The notes beneath the pieces are model-generated. The model made no database searches. It was given only the letters and a program-made list of their open reading frames with translations, and was not told where the DNA came from. From NCBI GenBank assembly GCA_902762435.1, contig CACWOH010000008.1:32433-96432 (forward strand): DNA of 64,000 bases. Direction: 5' to 3'. The first letter of the stretch is position 1; each line of letters starts with the position of its first letter. The DNA is from an uncultured Bacteroidia bacterium. Its GTDB lineage: Bacteria; Bacteroidota; Bacteroidia; Bacteroidales; UBA932. A program made the position numbers and the translations under genes. Of this stretch, positions 14,331 to 25,318 are shown in pieces.

Positions 14331-16069
14331 GTACAACAGGAAAGGTAACGGGCATTGTCTCGAACCTCGTGACCGTAGCCGTTGACGGGCCTGTGGCGGA
14401 GAACGAACTCTGCTACATCACCCTCGGAGGCTCCCGGCTTCTCGCCGAAGTCATCAAGGTCAATGGCGACAAAGCCTCGGTCCAGGTGTTCGAGAGCACC
14501 CGCGGACTCAAGAATGGAGACAGCGTCGAATTCCTCGGCAAGATGCTCGAGGTTACCCTCGGCCCGGGCCTGCTGTCCGGCATTTACGACGGTCTCCAGA
14601 ACAACCTCACCACGATGGAAGGCGTGTTCCTGAAGCGGGGCGAATACACCGAGCCGCTCGACCACGCCGCCAACTGGGAGTTCACCCCCATCGCCAAGCC
14701 GGGCGACAAGGTCGTCGCCGCGGACTGGCTGGGCGAGGTCAAGGAAGGCTGGCTCCCCCACAAGATCATGGTACCCTTCTCCTTCGAGGGTGAATACACC
14801 GTCAAGGAGGTCGCTCCCGCCGGCAGCTACACCATCGACAAGACCATCGCCGTGCTGACCAGCGCCGACGGCGAGGACGTCCCCGTGACGATGACCCAGA
14901 AATGGCCGGTCAAGGTGGCCGTGCGGGGTTACCGCGAAAAACCGCGTCCTTCCAAGATCATGGAAACGGGCGTGCGTGTGATCGACACCTTCAACCCGAT
15001 CGCCGAGGGCGGCACCGGATTCATCCCGGGCCCGTTCGGCTGCGGCAAGACGGTCCTCCAGCACGCCATCGCCAAGCAGGGCGACGCCGACGTGATCGTG
15101 ATGGCGGCCTGCGGCGAGCGTGCCAACGAGGTCGTGGAGATCTTCACCGAGTTCCCGGAACTCATCGACCCCCACACCGGACGCCGCCTGATGGAGCGTA
15201 CCACCATCATCTGCAATACCTCCAACATGCCGGTCGCCGCCCGTGAGGCCTCCGTTTACACGGCGATGACCATCTGCGAGTACTACCGCGCCATGGGCCT
15301 GAAGTGCCTGCTGCTGGCCGACTCCACCTCCCGCTGGGCGCAGGCCCTCCGCGAGATGTCCAACCGTATGGAGGAGCTTCCGGGCCAGGACGCCTTCCCG
15401 GTGGACCTCTCCGCCATCATCTCCAATTTCTACGCACGCGCGGGCATGGTGGTGCTGAACAACGGCCAGACCGGCGCCGTGACCTTCATCGGAACGGTGT
15501 CCCCGGCCGGCGGTAACCTGAAGGAGCCCGTGACGGAATCCACCAAGAAGGCCGCCCGCTGCTTCTACGCCCTCGAACAGAACCGCGCCGACCAGAAGCG
15601 CTACCCGGCCGTGAACCCGATCGACTCCTACTCCAAGTACCTGGAGTACCCGGAGATCCAAGAGTTCCTCAACGAGACGGTCCAGAAAGGCTGGACGGAG
15701 AAGGTCCTCAAGGCCAAGAACATCGTCCGCCGCGGCCGCGAAATGGCCGACCAGATCAACATCCTCGGCGACGACGGCGTGCCGATGAGCTACCACGAAG
15801 CCTTCTGGAAGTCCGAACTCGTGGACTTCGCCTTCCTGCAGCAGGACGCCTTCGACAGCGTGGACGCCCTCTGCCCGATGGAGCGCCAGAAGTACATGCT
15901 GGACTGCATCCTGGACATCTGCGACCGCACGTTCGAGTTCGACAACTTCGAAGAATGCCGCACCTACTTCAAGGACCTGATCAATACCCTGCGTCAGATG
16001 AACTACACGGAGTTCCAGAGCGACAGGTTCCGCGATTACGAGCAGAAACTCAAAAAACAACTTTCCTGA
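14327..16069 (+). CDS. atpA: V-type ATP synthase catalytic subunit A
   Basis: The 580-residue catalytic subunit. The P-loop GPFGCGKTVLQHA is near residue 234, followed by the catalytic MAACGERANEVVEIF (the Glu of GER activates water) and SSRWAQALREMSNRMEE with the arginine-rich nucleotide contacts. The ~90-residue non-homologous region that distinguishes A from F-type beta is present before the P-loop. It hydrolyses or makes ATP at the A/B interface while the K ring conducts ions. Confidence 0.95.
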   Translation: MSTTGKVTGIVSNLVTVAVDGPVAENELCYITLGGSRLLAEVIKVNGDKASVQVFESTRGLKNGDSVEFLGKMLEVTLGPGLLSGIYDGLQNNLTTMEGVFLKRGEYTEPLDHAANWEFTPIAKPGDKVVAADWLGEVKEGWLPHKIMVPFSFEGEYTVKEVAPAGSYTIDKTIAVLTSADGEDVPVTMTQKWPVKVAVRGYREKPRPSKIMETGVRVIDTFNPIAEGGTGFIPGPFGCGKTVLQHAIAKQGDADVIVMAACGERANEVVEIFTEFPELIDPHTGRRLMERTTIICNTSNMPVAAREASVYTAMTICEYYRAMGLKCLLLADSTSRWAQALREMSNRMEELPGQDAFPVDLSAIISNFYARAGMVVLNNGQTGAVTFIGTVSPAGGNLKEPVTESTKKAARCFYALEQNRADQKRYPAVNPIDSYSKYLEYPEIQEFLNETVQKGWTEKVLKAKNIVRRGREMADQINILGDDGVPMSYHEAFWKSELVDFAFLQQDAFDSVDALCPMERQKYMLDCILDICDRTFEFDNFEECRTYFKDLINTLRQMNYTEFQSDRFRDYEQKLKKQLS

Positions 16070-16072
16070 TCT

Positions 16073-17395
16073 ATGGCAACGAAAGCATTCCAACGCACAT
16101 ATACGCAGCTGCAGGCCATCACCAAGGCCACGGTCACCCTTAACGCAAAAGGGGTGGCGAACGACGAGCTGGCCACGGTGGGCGGCAAGCTGGCCCAGGT
16201 CGTGAAGACCAAGGGCGACAGCGTCACCCTCCAGGTATTCTCCGGCACGGAAGGCGTGCCGACCAACGCGGAGGTCTCCTTCCTCGGAGCGCCCCCTACC
16301 CTGCGCGTGAGCGACCAGCTTTCCGGCCGCTTCTTCAACGCCTACGGACACCCGATCGACGGCGGTCCCGAGGTGGAAGGTGAGGAGCGCGAGGTGGGCG
16401 GCCCGTCCGTGAACCCGTACAAGCGCCGCCAGCCCTCCCAGCTGATCCCGACCGGCATCGCCGGCATCGACCTCAACAACACCCTGGTCTCCGGCCAGAA
16501 GATCCCGTTCTTCGCGGACCCGGACCAGCCTTACAACCAGGTCATGGCCGACGTGGCCCTGCGTGCGGACGTGGACAAGATCATCCTGGGCGGCATGGGC
16601 CTGTCCAACGACGACTACCTCTTCTTCCGCCACAGCTTCGAGGCCGCGGGCGCCCTGGACAAGATCATCTCCTTCGTGAACACGACCGAGGAGCCGCCGG
16701 TGGAGCGCCTGCTCATCCCGGACATGGCCCTCGCCGCCGCCGAGTATTTCGCGGCGGACAAGAACGAGAAGGTGCTGGTCCTGCTGACGGACATGACCCT
16801 GTACGCCGACGCCCTGTCCATCGTGTCCAACCGTATGGACCAGATCCCGTCCAAGGACTCGATGCCGGGCTCGCTGTACTCCGACCTCGCCAAGATCTAC
16901 GAGAAGGCCGTGCAGCTGCCTTCCGGCGGTTCGATCACCATCATCGCCGTGACCACCCTGAACGACGGGGACATCACCCACGCCATCCCGGACAACACCG
17001 GTTACATCACGGAAGGCCAGCTCTTCCTGCGTGCGGATCCGGATACGGGCAAGGTCATCGTGGATCCTTTCCGTTCCCTGTCCCGACTCAAACAGCTCGT
17101 GCAGGGCAAGCAGACCCGTGAGGACCACTCCCAGGTCATGAACGCCGGCGTGCGTCTGTACGCCGACGCCCAGAACGCCAAGACGAAGCTCGAGAACGGT
17201 TTCGACCTTTCCGACTACGATCTCCGCTGCCTGGACTATGCCAAGGAATACGCCACCCGCCTGCTCTCCATCGACGTCAACATCACGGTGGAGCAGATGC
17301 TGGACACCGCTTGGGAAATCTTTGCGAAATACTTCTCGCCGGCCGAAACCGGCATCAAACAGGCGCTCGTCGACAAATACTGGAAGAACAATTAG
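16073..17395 (+). CDS. atpB: V-type ATP synthase regulatory subunit B
   Basis: The 440-residue non-catalytic partner of subunit A. It has the A/B ATPase fold but no canonical P-loop (the site reads LVSGQKIPFFADPDQPYNQV), as expected for B. The segment IVSNRMDQIPSKDSMPGSLY carries the conserved arginine that reaches into the catalytic site of A. It lies three bases after atpA. Confidence 0.94.
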   Translation: MATKAFQRTYTQLQAITKATVTLNAKGVANDELATVGGKLAQVVKTKGDSVTLQVFSGTEGVPTNAEVSFLGAPPTLRVSDQLSGRFFNAYGHPIDGGPEVEGEEREVGGPSVNPYKRRQPSQLIPTGIAGIDLNNTLVSGQKIPFFADPDQPYNQVMADVALRADVDKIILGGMGLSNDDYLFFRHSFEAAGALDKIISFVNTTEEPPVERLLIPDMALAAAEYFAADKNEKVLVLLTDMTLYADALSIVSNRMDQIPSKDSMPGSLYSDLAKIYEKAVQLPSGGSITIIAVTTLNDGDITHAIPDNTGYITEGQLFLRADPDTGKVIVDPFRSLSRLKQLVQGKQTREDHSQVMNAGVRLYADAQNAKTKLENGFDLSDYDLRCLDYAKEYATRLLSIDVNITVEQMLDTAWEIFAKYFSPAETGIKQALVDKYWKNN

Positions 17396-17398
17396 ACC

Positions 17399-18003
17399 GT
17401 GGCCATCAAATTTCAATACAACAAGACGTCTCTGACGAATCTGGGCAAGCAGCTCAAGGTGCGCCAGAACGCATTGCCGACCCTGAAGAACAAGGAGTCG
17501 GCCCTGCGTTCCAGCGTGCTTGAGGCCAAGAAGGAGTCCGAACGGCTGGCCAGCGAGTTGGAAGCATCCCTGAAGCGGTACGACTACCTGGCCGCGCTCT
17601 GGAACGAATTCGATCCGGGGCTGGTCCGGATCGTGGACGTGGACCTGCGCACCGTCAAGGTGGCGGGCGTCAAGACGCCCAAGTTGGATGAGATCCGTTA
17701 CGAGATCCGGCCTTTCAACGCCTTCGTCAAGCCGGCCTGGTATGCCGACGGCGTGGCCATCCTCAAGGAGCTCTCCCGCCTGGGCATCGAGTCCGAGGTG
17801 TACCTGGAAAAACGGCGGATTCTCGAGTTCCAGCGGAAGAAGACCACCCAGAAGGTGAATCTGTACGAAAAGGTCCAGATTCCCGGCTACAAGGAGGCCA
17901 TCCGCAAGATCAAGCGATACATGGAGGACGAGGAGAACCTCTCCAAGGCCTCTTCCAAGATCGTCAAGAGCAGACACGCAGCTGAAGAAGAGGAGGAACA
18001 GGC

Positions 18004-18007
<4 letters not shown>
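17399..18007 (+). CDS. atpD: V-type ATP synthase subunit D (rotor shaft)
   Basis: The 202-residue central shaft. Long N- and C-terminal helices form the antiparallel coiled coil (FQYNKTSLTNLGKQLKVRQN at the start, a heptad-rich end at about 150-200). The start is GTG at 17399, three bases after atpB; no ATG fits. It overlaps subunit I by four bases. No subunit F gene follows. Confidence 0.9.
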
Positions 18008-20261
<2,254 letters not shown>

Positions 20262-20280
20262 TCCCGGAGCCCGTCCCCGT

Positions 20281-20316
20281 AAAAAGCGAAACGCCCCCGC
20301 GGGTGTTTCGCTTTTT
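20281..20316 (+). terminator. Terminator of the V-ATPase operon
   Basis: AAAAAGCGAAAC (20281-20292) pairs with GTTTCGCTTTTT (20305-20316), with a GC-rich loop. The T run overlaps the -33 box of the next gene. Confidence 0.85.
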
Positions 20317-20345
20317 GCTTTTCTGCCGTCCGCGCCGTATCTTTG
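20314..20345 (+). promoter_or_regulatory. Promoter of the GH13 gene, near-leaderless
   Basis: TTTG (20314-20317), 20 bases, TATCTTTG (20338-20345). The ATG is at 20350, only four bases after the -7 box, so transcription would start at or within a few bases of the start codon. Confidence 0.75.
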
Positions 20346-20349
20346 TACT

Positions 20350-21648
20350 ATGAGCAAACGGATCATCTACCAGACCCTCCCCCGCCTCTGGGGCGGCGGG
20401 AAACTGCGGGACTGGGACGCGGAGAGCCTGGCCTACCTGCGTTCCCTCGGGGTGGATTACGTATGGTACACGGGTATCCCCCGGCATGCGACGGGCAAGG
20501 ACTTCGTGAAGGGGAATCCCGGCTCGCCCTACGCCATCACCGACTGGCGCGACGTCAATCCCTACCTGGCGGACGACCCCGCACGGCGCCTGCAGGAATT
20601 CGACGCGCTGGCGGCGAGGACCCACGCGGCCGGGCTGAAGCTGATTATCGACTACATCCCCAACCACGTAGCGCCCGACTACCGGGGCGGCATCCGTTTC
20701 TTCGACTGGCACGACGGCGACTGGACGGACACCCGCAAGAACGACTGGTCCGCGCCCGAGACACGCACGGAGATGCTCGGAATCCTCCGTTTCTGGGCCT
20801 CCCGGGGCGTTGACGGCTTCCGTTGCGACATGGTGGAGCTGGTACCCGCAGAAGCCCTGGCGGCGCTCATTTCGGCCGTAAAGGCCGATTTTCCGGACCT
20901 GCTGTTCGTGGCGGAAGTGTACGGGAAGGACAATTACCGCCGCTACCTGGACGAAGTGGGCTTCGACCTGCTCTACGACAAGTCCGGCCTGTACGACACC
21001 CTGCGCGCCGTCTGCAGCAACGGGGCATCCGCCCGCGGCATCACCTGGAACTGGCAGTGGCTGGACGGGATGCAGCCCCGGATGCTGAATTTCCTGGAAA
21101 ACCACGACGAGCAGCGGCTCGCCTCGCCCGAATTCCTGGGCAGTGCCGCCCGCGGCTATGCCGCCCTGGCCTGCTCGCTGCTCTTCAACACCGCCTCGTT
21201 CATGCTCTATTTCGGCCAGGAAGTGGGCGAAGACGGCGCTGACGGCGCCGAGGGGCGCACATCCATCTTCAACTGGAGCGACCCGCCCGGGCTGCGCCGC
21301 CTGTGGAAGTCCCTGCACGGCGGACCGGCCCTCGCTCCCGACGAGGCCGCGGTGCTGGCGCGTTACCGCGAGCTGCTTACGCTCTCGAAACGCCCCGCCT
21401 TCGCCGCGGGACGGACCTGGGATCTGGGCTATTGCAACGGAAACGCCCCGGGATTCGACCCGGAGCGGCATTTTGCCTTCGTGCGATTCGATGCGCAGGA
21501 AGCCTGGCTGGTGGCGTGCAACTTCGGTGGCGCGCCCGCCGATGTCCGACTCTCCCTTCCCCCGGAACTCCGCGCCGCCTGCCCCCGCATCCCCGTCACC
21601 GCCGACGCATCCATCCCTCCCTTCGACGCCGCCATCATCCGCTTTTAG
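20350..21648 (+). CDS. GH13 alpha-amylase family enzyme
   Basis: A 432-residue cytoplasmic GH13 protein (no signal peptide). Conserved regions are LIIDYIPNHVAPDYRG (I), GVDGFRCDMVEL with the nucleophile Asp (II, about residue 160), LLFVAEVYG with the acid/base Glu (III) and FLENHDEQR with the transition-state Asp (IV). It is short for an amylase. Likely substrates are small maltooligosaccharides or glucan intermediates; the exact activity cannot be decided. It is a single gene with its own promoter. Confidence 0.88.
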   Translation: MSKRIIYQTLPRLWGGGKLRDWDAESLAYLRSLGVDYVWYTGIPRHATGKDFVKGNPGSPYAITDWRDVNPYLADDPARRLQEFDALAARTHAAGLKLIIDYIPNHVAPDYRGGIRFFDWHDGDWTDTRKNDWSAPETRTEMLGILRFWASRGVDGFRCDMVELVPAEALAALISAVKADFPDLLFVAEVYGKDNYRRYLDEVGFDLLYDKSGLYDTLRAVCSNGASARGITWNWQWLDGMQPRMLNFLENHDEQRLASPEFLGSAARGYAALACSLLFNTASFMLYFGQEVGEDGADGAEGRTSIFNWSDPPGLRRLWKSLHGGPALAPDEAAVLARYRELLTLSKRPAFAAGRTWDLGYCNGNAPGFDPERHFAFVRFDAQEAWLVACNFGGAPADVRLSLPPELRAACPRIPVTADASIPPFDAAIIRF

Positions 21649-21651
21649 TTG

Positions 21652-21778
21652 TTGCGTCGGCAGGCAGCCTGCCCCGCAAACCCTCCGCTTCGCTCCGCCC
21701 CTCCCACTTCGTGGGCCCCTCCCGTTCATAAGCCACGGGCGGCTACGGTTTGCTTAGGCAGCTGCCTGCCGAACGCAA
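21652..21778. repeat. Large imperfect inverted repeat after GH13
   Basis: The left arm (21652-21682: TTGCG, CGGCAGGCAGC, CTGCC, GCAAACC) pairs with the right arm (21747-21778: GGTTTGC, GGCAG, CTGCCTGCCG, CGCAA). The 64-base centre is rich in CCCCTCCC and carries its own short palindromes. It lies between convergent genes (GH13 and TamL) and could form a long bidirectional hairpin, but there is no U tract. No gene is seen from 21649 to 21803. Confidence 0.65.
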
Positions 21779-21803
21779 AACCAGCGAGGGAGTAAACTTA
21801 CGC

Positions 21804-23960
21804 TTAAAAAGGATATCCGACGCCAAAATGAAGTGCGGCGCCGCCGGGGACGAACCAACCCTTCGGCCCCAGCCAGCGCTCCCCGGCCGGACGCGCCGGA
21901 TCGTGCACCTTCAGGCCGGCATCCAGGCGGAGCAGGATGAAGTCGAGGTTCACGCGCAGGCCGATGCCCCAGTCGCCGGCCAGGCTGCCGGGAAGGTCCA
22001 GCTTGCCGAGGCCTTCCCCGTTCAGGGTCCACACGTTGCCCACCTCGGCGAAGATCGCCCATTCCAGCTTCCAGAACGACGGGAAGCGGTACTCCACGTC
22101 CGCCTCCAGTTTCAGGTCGCCGGTTTGGCTGGGCAGCACGAAATACTCGCTCATCTTCTCGTAGCCGGGACCGAGGGTGCGGGCCTGCCAGCCGCGCATG
22201 CTGCTGGCTCCGCCGCAGTAGAACTGCTTTTCAAACGGAAGCGCCGTGGAGTTCCCGTAGGCCCAGCCGGCGCCGGCGTCCAGGTGCAGGGCGAGGGCGT
22301 TGTTGTCGTTCCAGCCGAAGCGGAAAACCTTTCCCAATGAAATCTCCGCACGCACGTACTGCTTGTACGGTACGCCGAAAAGCAGGTGCTGACCCTGGAA
22401 ATCGGACACGGGCAGGACGTTGTTGAACAGCGAGACGACATTGCCGGAAACATCCAGGTTGAAGCGTCCGTAATGATAGGCGGTTTTCGGCACCACGGAA
22501 GCGTCGGTGGTATGGTACACCATCATGCCCACGCCCGCATCGATGTGCGACTCGAACGTATCCCACAAATAGGGATACTCGCCCAGGAGCCGGGAGAAAT
22601 CATCGCTCATCGCATAGAGCTTCACCAGGTTGAACTGGAGCGGATAGATCTGGAAGAACCAGTCTCGGCGCATCTGGCCGGTGTAGCCGTAACTCAAAGA
22701 AGCCAGGCTGCGGCGGTATTCGGGACGGTTCTGGTAGTTGAAGGAGGTGCGGATCTCCGTGCGCGGAACGTTCTCGCCCCGCATCCGGTTCACCGGATAG
22801 CCCAGCAGGCGCGGGAAACTCAAGCTCGCGGACACGCCGAATTCCGAGGAATGCGCCCGCGCCCCGGCCATCATCTGCCAGTTGCCGGAGAAGCCAAGGT
22901 TCAGCCATTCCCCGCCGTGGAAGAGGTTCTTGTGGTAGAAACTCAGCTGCGGCGAGAAGCCCAGCAGGCCGGAAGAGTTCGTGGACGCCTCCATATTCGC
23001 CTTGAAGCCCAGCACGTCGGTGCCGCTGAGGCGGATGTCGCAGTCCACGACGGCGCTGTCGGACGGACTCATCTCGATGCTCACGTTGTTGAACAGCTTG
23101 AGCGCCGACAGGCGGGCGTAGGTCGTATTGATCATCCGCTCGTTGTAGGGGACGCCCGGGCGGATCGTATTGAATTCGCGCAGCAGCGACTCCTTGAAGG
23201 GGATTTCCGAGGGATGGGAGATGTTTACCTTTCCGATGCGGTACACCGCGAGCGGATCGTCCGTCGGGCTGGAGCCGCGTGCATAGTTGCGGATGCGGTA
23301 GTACAGCGTCGTGCGGTCCGTCAGGGTGTCCGCCTCGAAGAAATAGTTGTTCTTGCTGAAGTCGTAGTAGCCCAGGTTGCGGAACACGGACGCGCCGCGG
23401 ACGGTTTCCGCCTCGAGGTTCTTCTCGGCGAGGAAGTCGCCCGGATGCACGGTGATGTTGGCGCTGTCCGCGCTGAACTCCCGCGCGAAGGTCCCGCCCG
23501 GCACCTCGAAGACGATGGTGTCGATGGGGATGCGGTCCCCCAGTTCGACGATGTACTTGACCGTCGCCTTCCTGCCGCGGTATTCCACCTCGGAATCCAC
23601 TTTCGCGTGGTAATAGCCGAGGTATTCCATGTGACCGGCAATATTGGAGCGGGAGCTTTCCACCAGGGTGGAATCGAAAACGACGGGGGGCGTACCGATC
23701 TTCTCCCAGAACTTGTTGATTCCCTCCCCGCTGCCGTTGGACCAGTTGTAGATGCTCAGGAAAGGACTCCAGCCAAAGATGAGGCTCGTATTCGGCTGCT
23801 GGCGCACATACATGGAGACCTCCTTGGGCGAGATCTTCTCCTTGCCCCTGAATTCCACCTTATTGGCGGTCAGGCGATAGGCGCCCTCCGGCAGCAGCTT
23901 TGTAGTACTGCATGAGATAACAGCCAATAACGATATGACCAACAATAATATACGTTTCAT
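21804..23960 (-). CDS. tamL: TamL: lipid-anchored BamA/TamA family outer-membrane protein
   Basis: A 718-residue Omp85-superfamily protein with a lipoprotein signal (LLLVISLLAVISC), the feature that separates TamL of Bacteroidetes from TamA. POTRA-like repeats (about 30-330; FRGKEKISPKEVSMYVRQQP, then VKYIVELGDRIPIDTIVF) precede a C-terminal 16-strand D15-type barrel containing YCGGASSMRGWQARTLGPG (the barrel-lid loop motif) and ending ALHFGVGYPF with a terminal Phe. The family inserts outer-membrane or surface proteins together with TamB, which is not encoded here. The start overlaps the upstream methyltransferase by four bases. Confidence 0.88.
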   Translation of the reverse strand: MKRILLLVISLLAVISCSTTKLLPEGAYRLTANKVEFRGKEKISPKEVSMYVRQQPNTSLIFGWSPFLSIYNWSNGSGEGINKFWEKIGTPPVVFDSTLVESSRSNIAGHMEYLGYYHAKVDSEVEYRGRKATVKYIVELGDRIPIDTIVFEVPGGTFAREFSADSANITVHPGDFLAEKNLEAETVRGASVFRNLGYYDFSKNNYFFEADTLTDRTTLYYRIRNYARGSSPTDDPLAVYRIGKVNISHPSEIPFKESLLREFNTIRPGVPYNERMINTTYARLSALKLFNNVSIEMSPSDSAVVDCDIRLSGTDVLGFKANMEASTNSSGLLGFSPQLSFYHKNLFHGGEWLNLGFSGNWQMMAGARAHSSEFGVSASLSFPRLLGYPVNRMRGENVPRTEIRTSFNYQNRPEYRRSLASLSYGYTGQMRRDWFFQIYPLQFNLVKLYAMSDDFSRLLGEYPYLWDTFESHIDAGVGMMVYHTTDASVVPKTAYHYGRFNLDVSGNVVSLFNNVLPVSDFQGQHLLFGVPYKQYVRAEISLGKVFRFGWNDNNALALHLDAGAGWAYGNSTALPFEKQFYCGGASSMRGWQARTLGPGYEKMSEYFVLPSQTGDLKLEADVEYRFPSFWKLEWAIFAEVGNVWTLNGEGLGKLDLPGSLAGDWGIGLRVNLDFILLRLDAGLKVHDPARPAGERWLGPKGWFVPGGAALHFGVGYPF

Positions 23961-24655
23961 CTTCTGCGGAATTCAGACAAAGTTACGGCCGTCGCGGCGG
24001 CCACGTTCAGCGATTCGGCGCCGGAGCGGCCGAAAGCGGGTATCAACAGGCGGGCGTCCACTTCCGCCGCCACCTCGGGGCGGATGCCGGCGGCTTCGTT
24101 GCCCATTACGACCAGTCCGTCCGGGCACAGCTCCTCGCGATACAGGTCCCGGCCGTCCAGGAAAGTGCCGTATACCGGCCTTCCGGCGGCCCGGAACCGG
24201 CGGCACAGCGCCACCAGGTCGCAGGGCACGTAACGGACGCGGAAAAGCGATCCCATCGAAGACTGGATCACTTTGGGGTTGTACAGGTCCACGCAGTCTT
24301 CCGACGCGAACACCGTCTCCACCCCGAACCAGTCGGCGATACGCACGATCGTGCCCAGGTTGCCGGGGTCCCGGACGCCGTCCAGGGCCAGGCACAGGCC
24401 GTTTTCCGGGGCCGCCGGGGCCGCCTCGGGCCGCTGAACGACCGCCAGCACCGGCGAGGGCGTGGAAAGCTGGCTGATGCGCGCCATCGCGGCCTCGCCG
24501 ATCTCCTCGCGGCGCAGCAGCTTCACGACACGCAGGCCGGAGGACAGCGCCTCCTGTACCAGTTTCTCCCCTTCCACCACGAACAGGCCGTATTCGTCGC
24601 GGAATTTCTTTTCGCGAAGCGAACGGATCTGCTTGATTTCGGCCTGGGTGATCAT
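23957..24655 (-). CDS. SpoU/TrmH family RNA 2'-O-methyltransferase
   Basis: A 232-residue SPOUT enzyme that methylates a ribose 2'-OH of rRNA or tRNA using S-adenosylmethionine. The N-terminal ~100 residues are an RNA-binding SpoU substrate-binding domain (FVVEGEKLVQEAL). The catalytic domain has motif 1 GNLGTIVRIADWFG, motif 2 LVVMGNEAAGI and motif 3 IPAFGRSGAESLNVAAATAV, forming the trefoil knot. It is translationally coupled to tamL (ATGA overlap), an arrangement without obvious functional meaning. The target nucleotide is unknown. Confidence 0.9.
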   Translation of the reverse strand: MITQAEIKQIRSLREKKFRDEYGLFVVEGEKLVQEALSSGLRVVKLLRREEIGEAAMARISQLSTPSPVLAVVQRPEAAPAAPENGLCLALDGVRDPGNLGTIVRIADWFGVETVFASEDCVDLYNPKVIQSSMGSLFRVRYVPCDLVALCRRFRAAGRPVYGTFLDGRDLYREELCPDGLVVMGNEAAGIRPEVAAEVDARLLIPAFGRSGAESLNVAAATAVTLSEFRRR

Positions 24656-24663
24656 ACAATCTA

Positions 24664-24671
24664 CAAATATA
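24664..24671 (-). promoter_or_regulatory. -7 promoter element (TATATTTG) of the SpoU-tamL operon
   Basis: On the minus strand TATATTTG ends eight bases before the ATG, giving a very short leader. No properly spaced -33 TTTG is visible. Confidence 0.5.
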
Positions 24672-24687
24672 AGAAACTCCCGCCAAA

Positions 24688-24721
24688 GAAAAAACCGGAT
24701 TTCCTGAAGAAGAAATCCGGT
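24688..24721 (-). terminator. Terminator after the DUF1508 gene
   Basis: ACCGGATTTC pairs with GAAATCCGGT around an eight-base loop, followed on the minus strand by TTTTTTC. Confidence 0.85.
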
Positions 24722-24741
24722 TCCTTTCGATTCGGGAAAAA

Positions 24742-25077
24742 CTATTCGCCGAGTTCCTCCTCCACGGAAGAATCGGGAGCGTTGCGCATCACGGAAGCGA
24801 TGCCCTGCTTCATCGTACGCTCGGAGGCATACATCTGGCTGGAGCCGATGACCTGGCCGTTGCTGGCCTTCAGGTTGAAGAACGGTTTGCCGTTCTTGGC
24901 GACCTTGACTTCGTAGCGCTCCTCGACGGGACCGTTCTTGCGGACGGACTCGATGCCGTTCAGGCAGGCGGTCTTGGTGGTGTAGCCTTCGCTGGTGAGA
25001 ATGACCTGGCCGTTGGTGGCCTTCAGGTTGAACTGGAACTCGCCGTTCTTGCGGAGAGTAACAACAAATTTACCCAT
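24742..25077 (-). CDS. YegP-like DUF1508 protein
   Basis: A 111-residue protein made of two tandem DUF1508 repeats: FVVTLRKNGEFQFNLKATNG (2-21) and YEVKVAKNGKPFFNLKASNG (about 55-74), each followed by VI-S--Y. Homologues such as YegP are small soluble proteins of unknown function; many bacteria carry single or double copies. An acidic tail (VEEELGE) follows the second repeat. It has its own -7 box and terminator, so it is monocistronic and probably well expressed. Confidence 0.9.
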   Translation of the reverse strand: MGKFVVTLRKNGEFQFNLKATNGQVILTSEGYTTKTACLNGIESVRKNGPVEERYEVKVAKNGKPFFNLKASNGQVIGSSQMYASERTMKQGIASVMRNAPDSSVEEELGE

Positions 25078-25116
25078 TGCTTTATTGTTTTAAGTGTTGA
25101 TGAAAAGTCGTTTTCA

Positions 25117-25124
25117 CAAATATA
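25117..25124 (-). promoter_or_regulatory. -7 promoter element (TATATTTG) of the DUF1508 gene
   Basis: A perfect TAnnTTTG box on the minus strand 39 bases before the start. The following ~190 bases (25125-25318) form a markedly AT-rich divergent intergenic region in which I see nothing else definite. Confidence 0.5.
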
Positions 25125-25318
25125 ATCATTTTCTTTTCCGATGCACCCCATTTTTCAAAAAAAACGGCATTTTGAGCATTAACAAAAATGTTACATATTA
25201 AAACAAAGTTGTTTTATTTGTTTGTTTTCAATGCATTAATTTATATTATAGAAAAATCGGAAAATCGCGGGAAAATAGCCCCATTTTTCGTAAATTCGCA
25301 CCAATAACAAAAACTTAT

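Noticed and set aside
14171-17977. A 1268-codon open frame antisense to the V-ATPase genes
   Set aside because: It is a shadow of GC-rich codons. The sense strand encodes four classic V-ATPase subunits with intact motifs, and the antisense translation is low-complexity (Val/Gly/Asp/His rich) with no domains.
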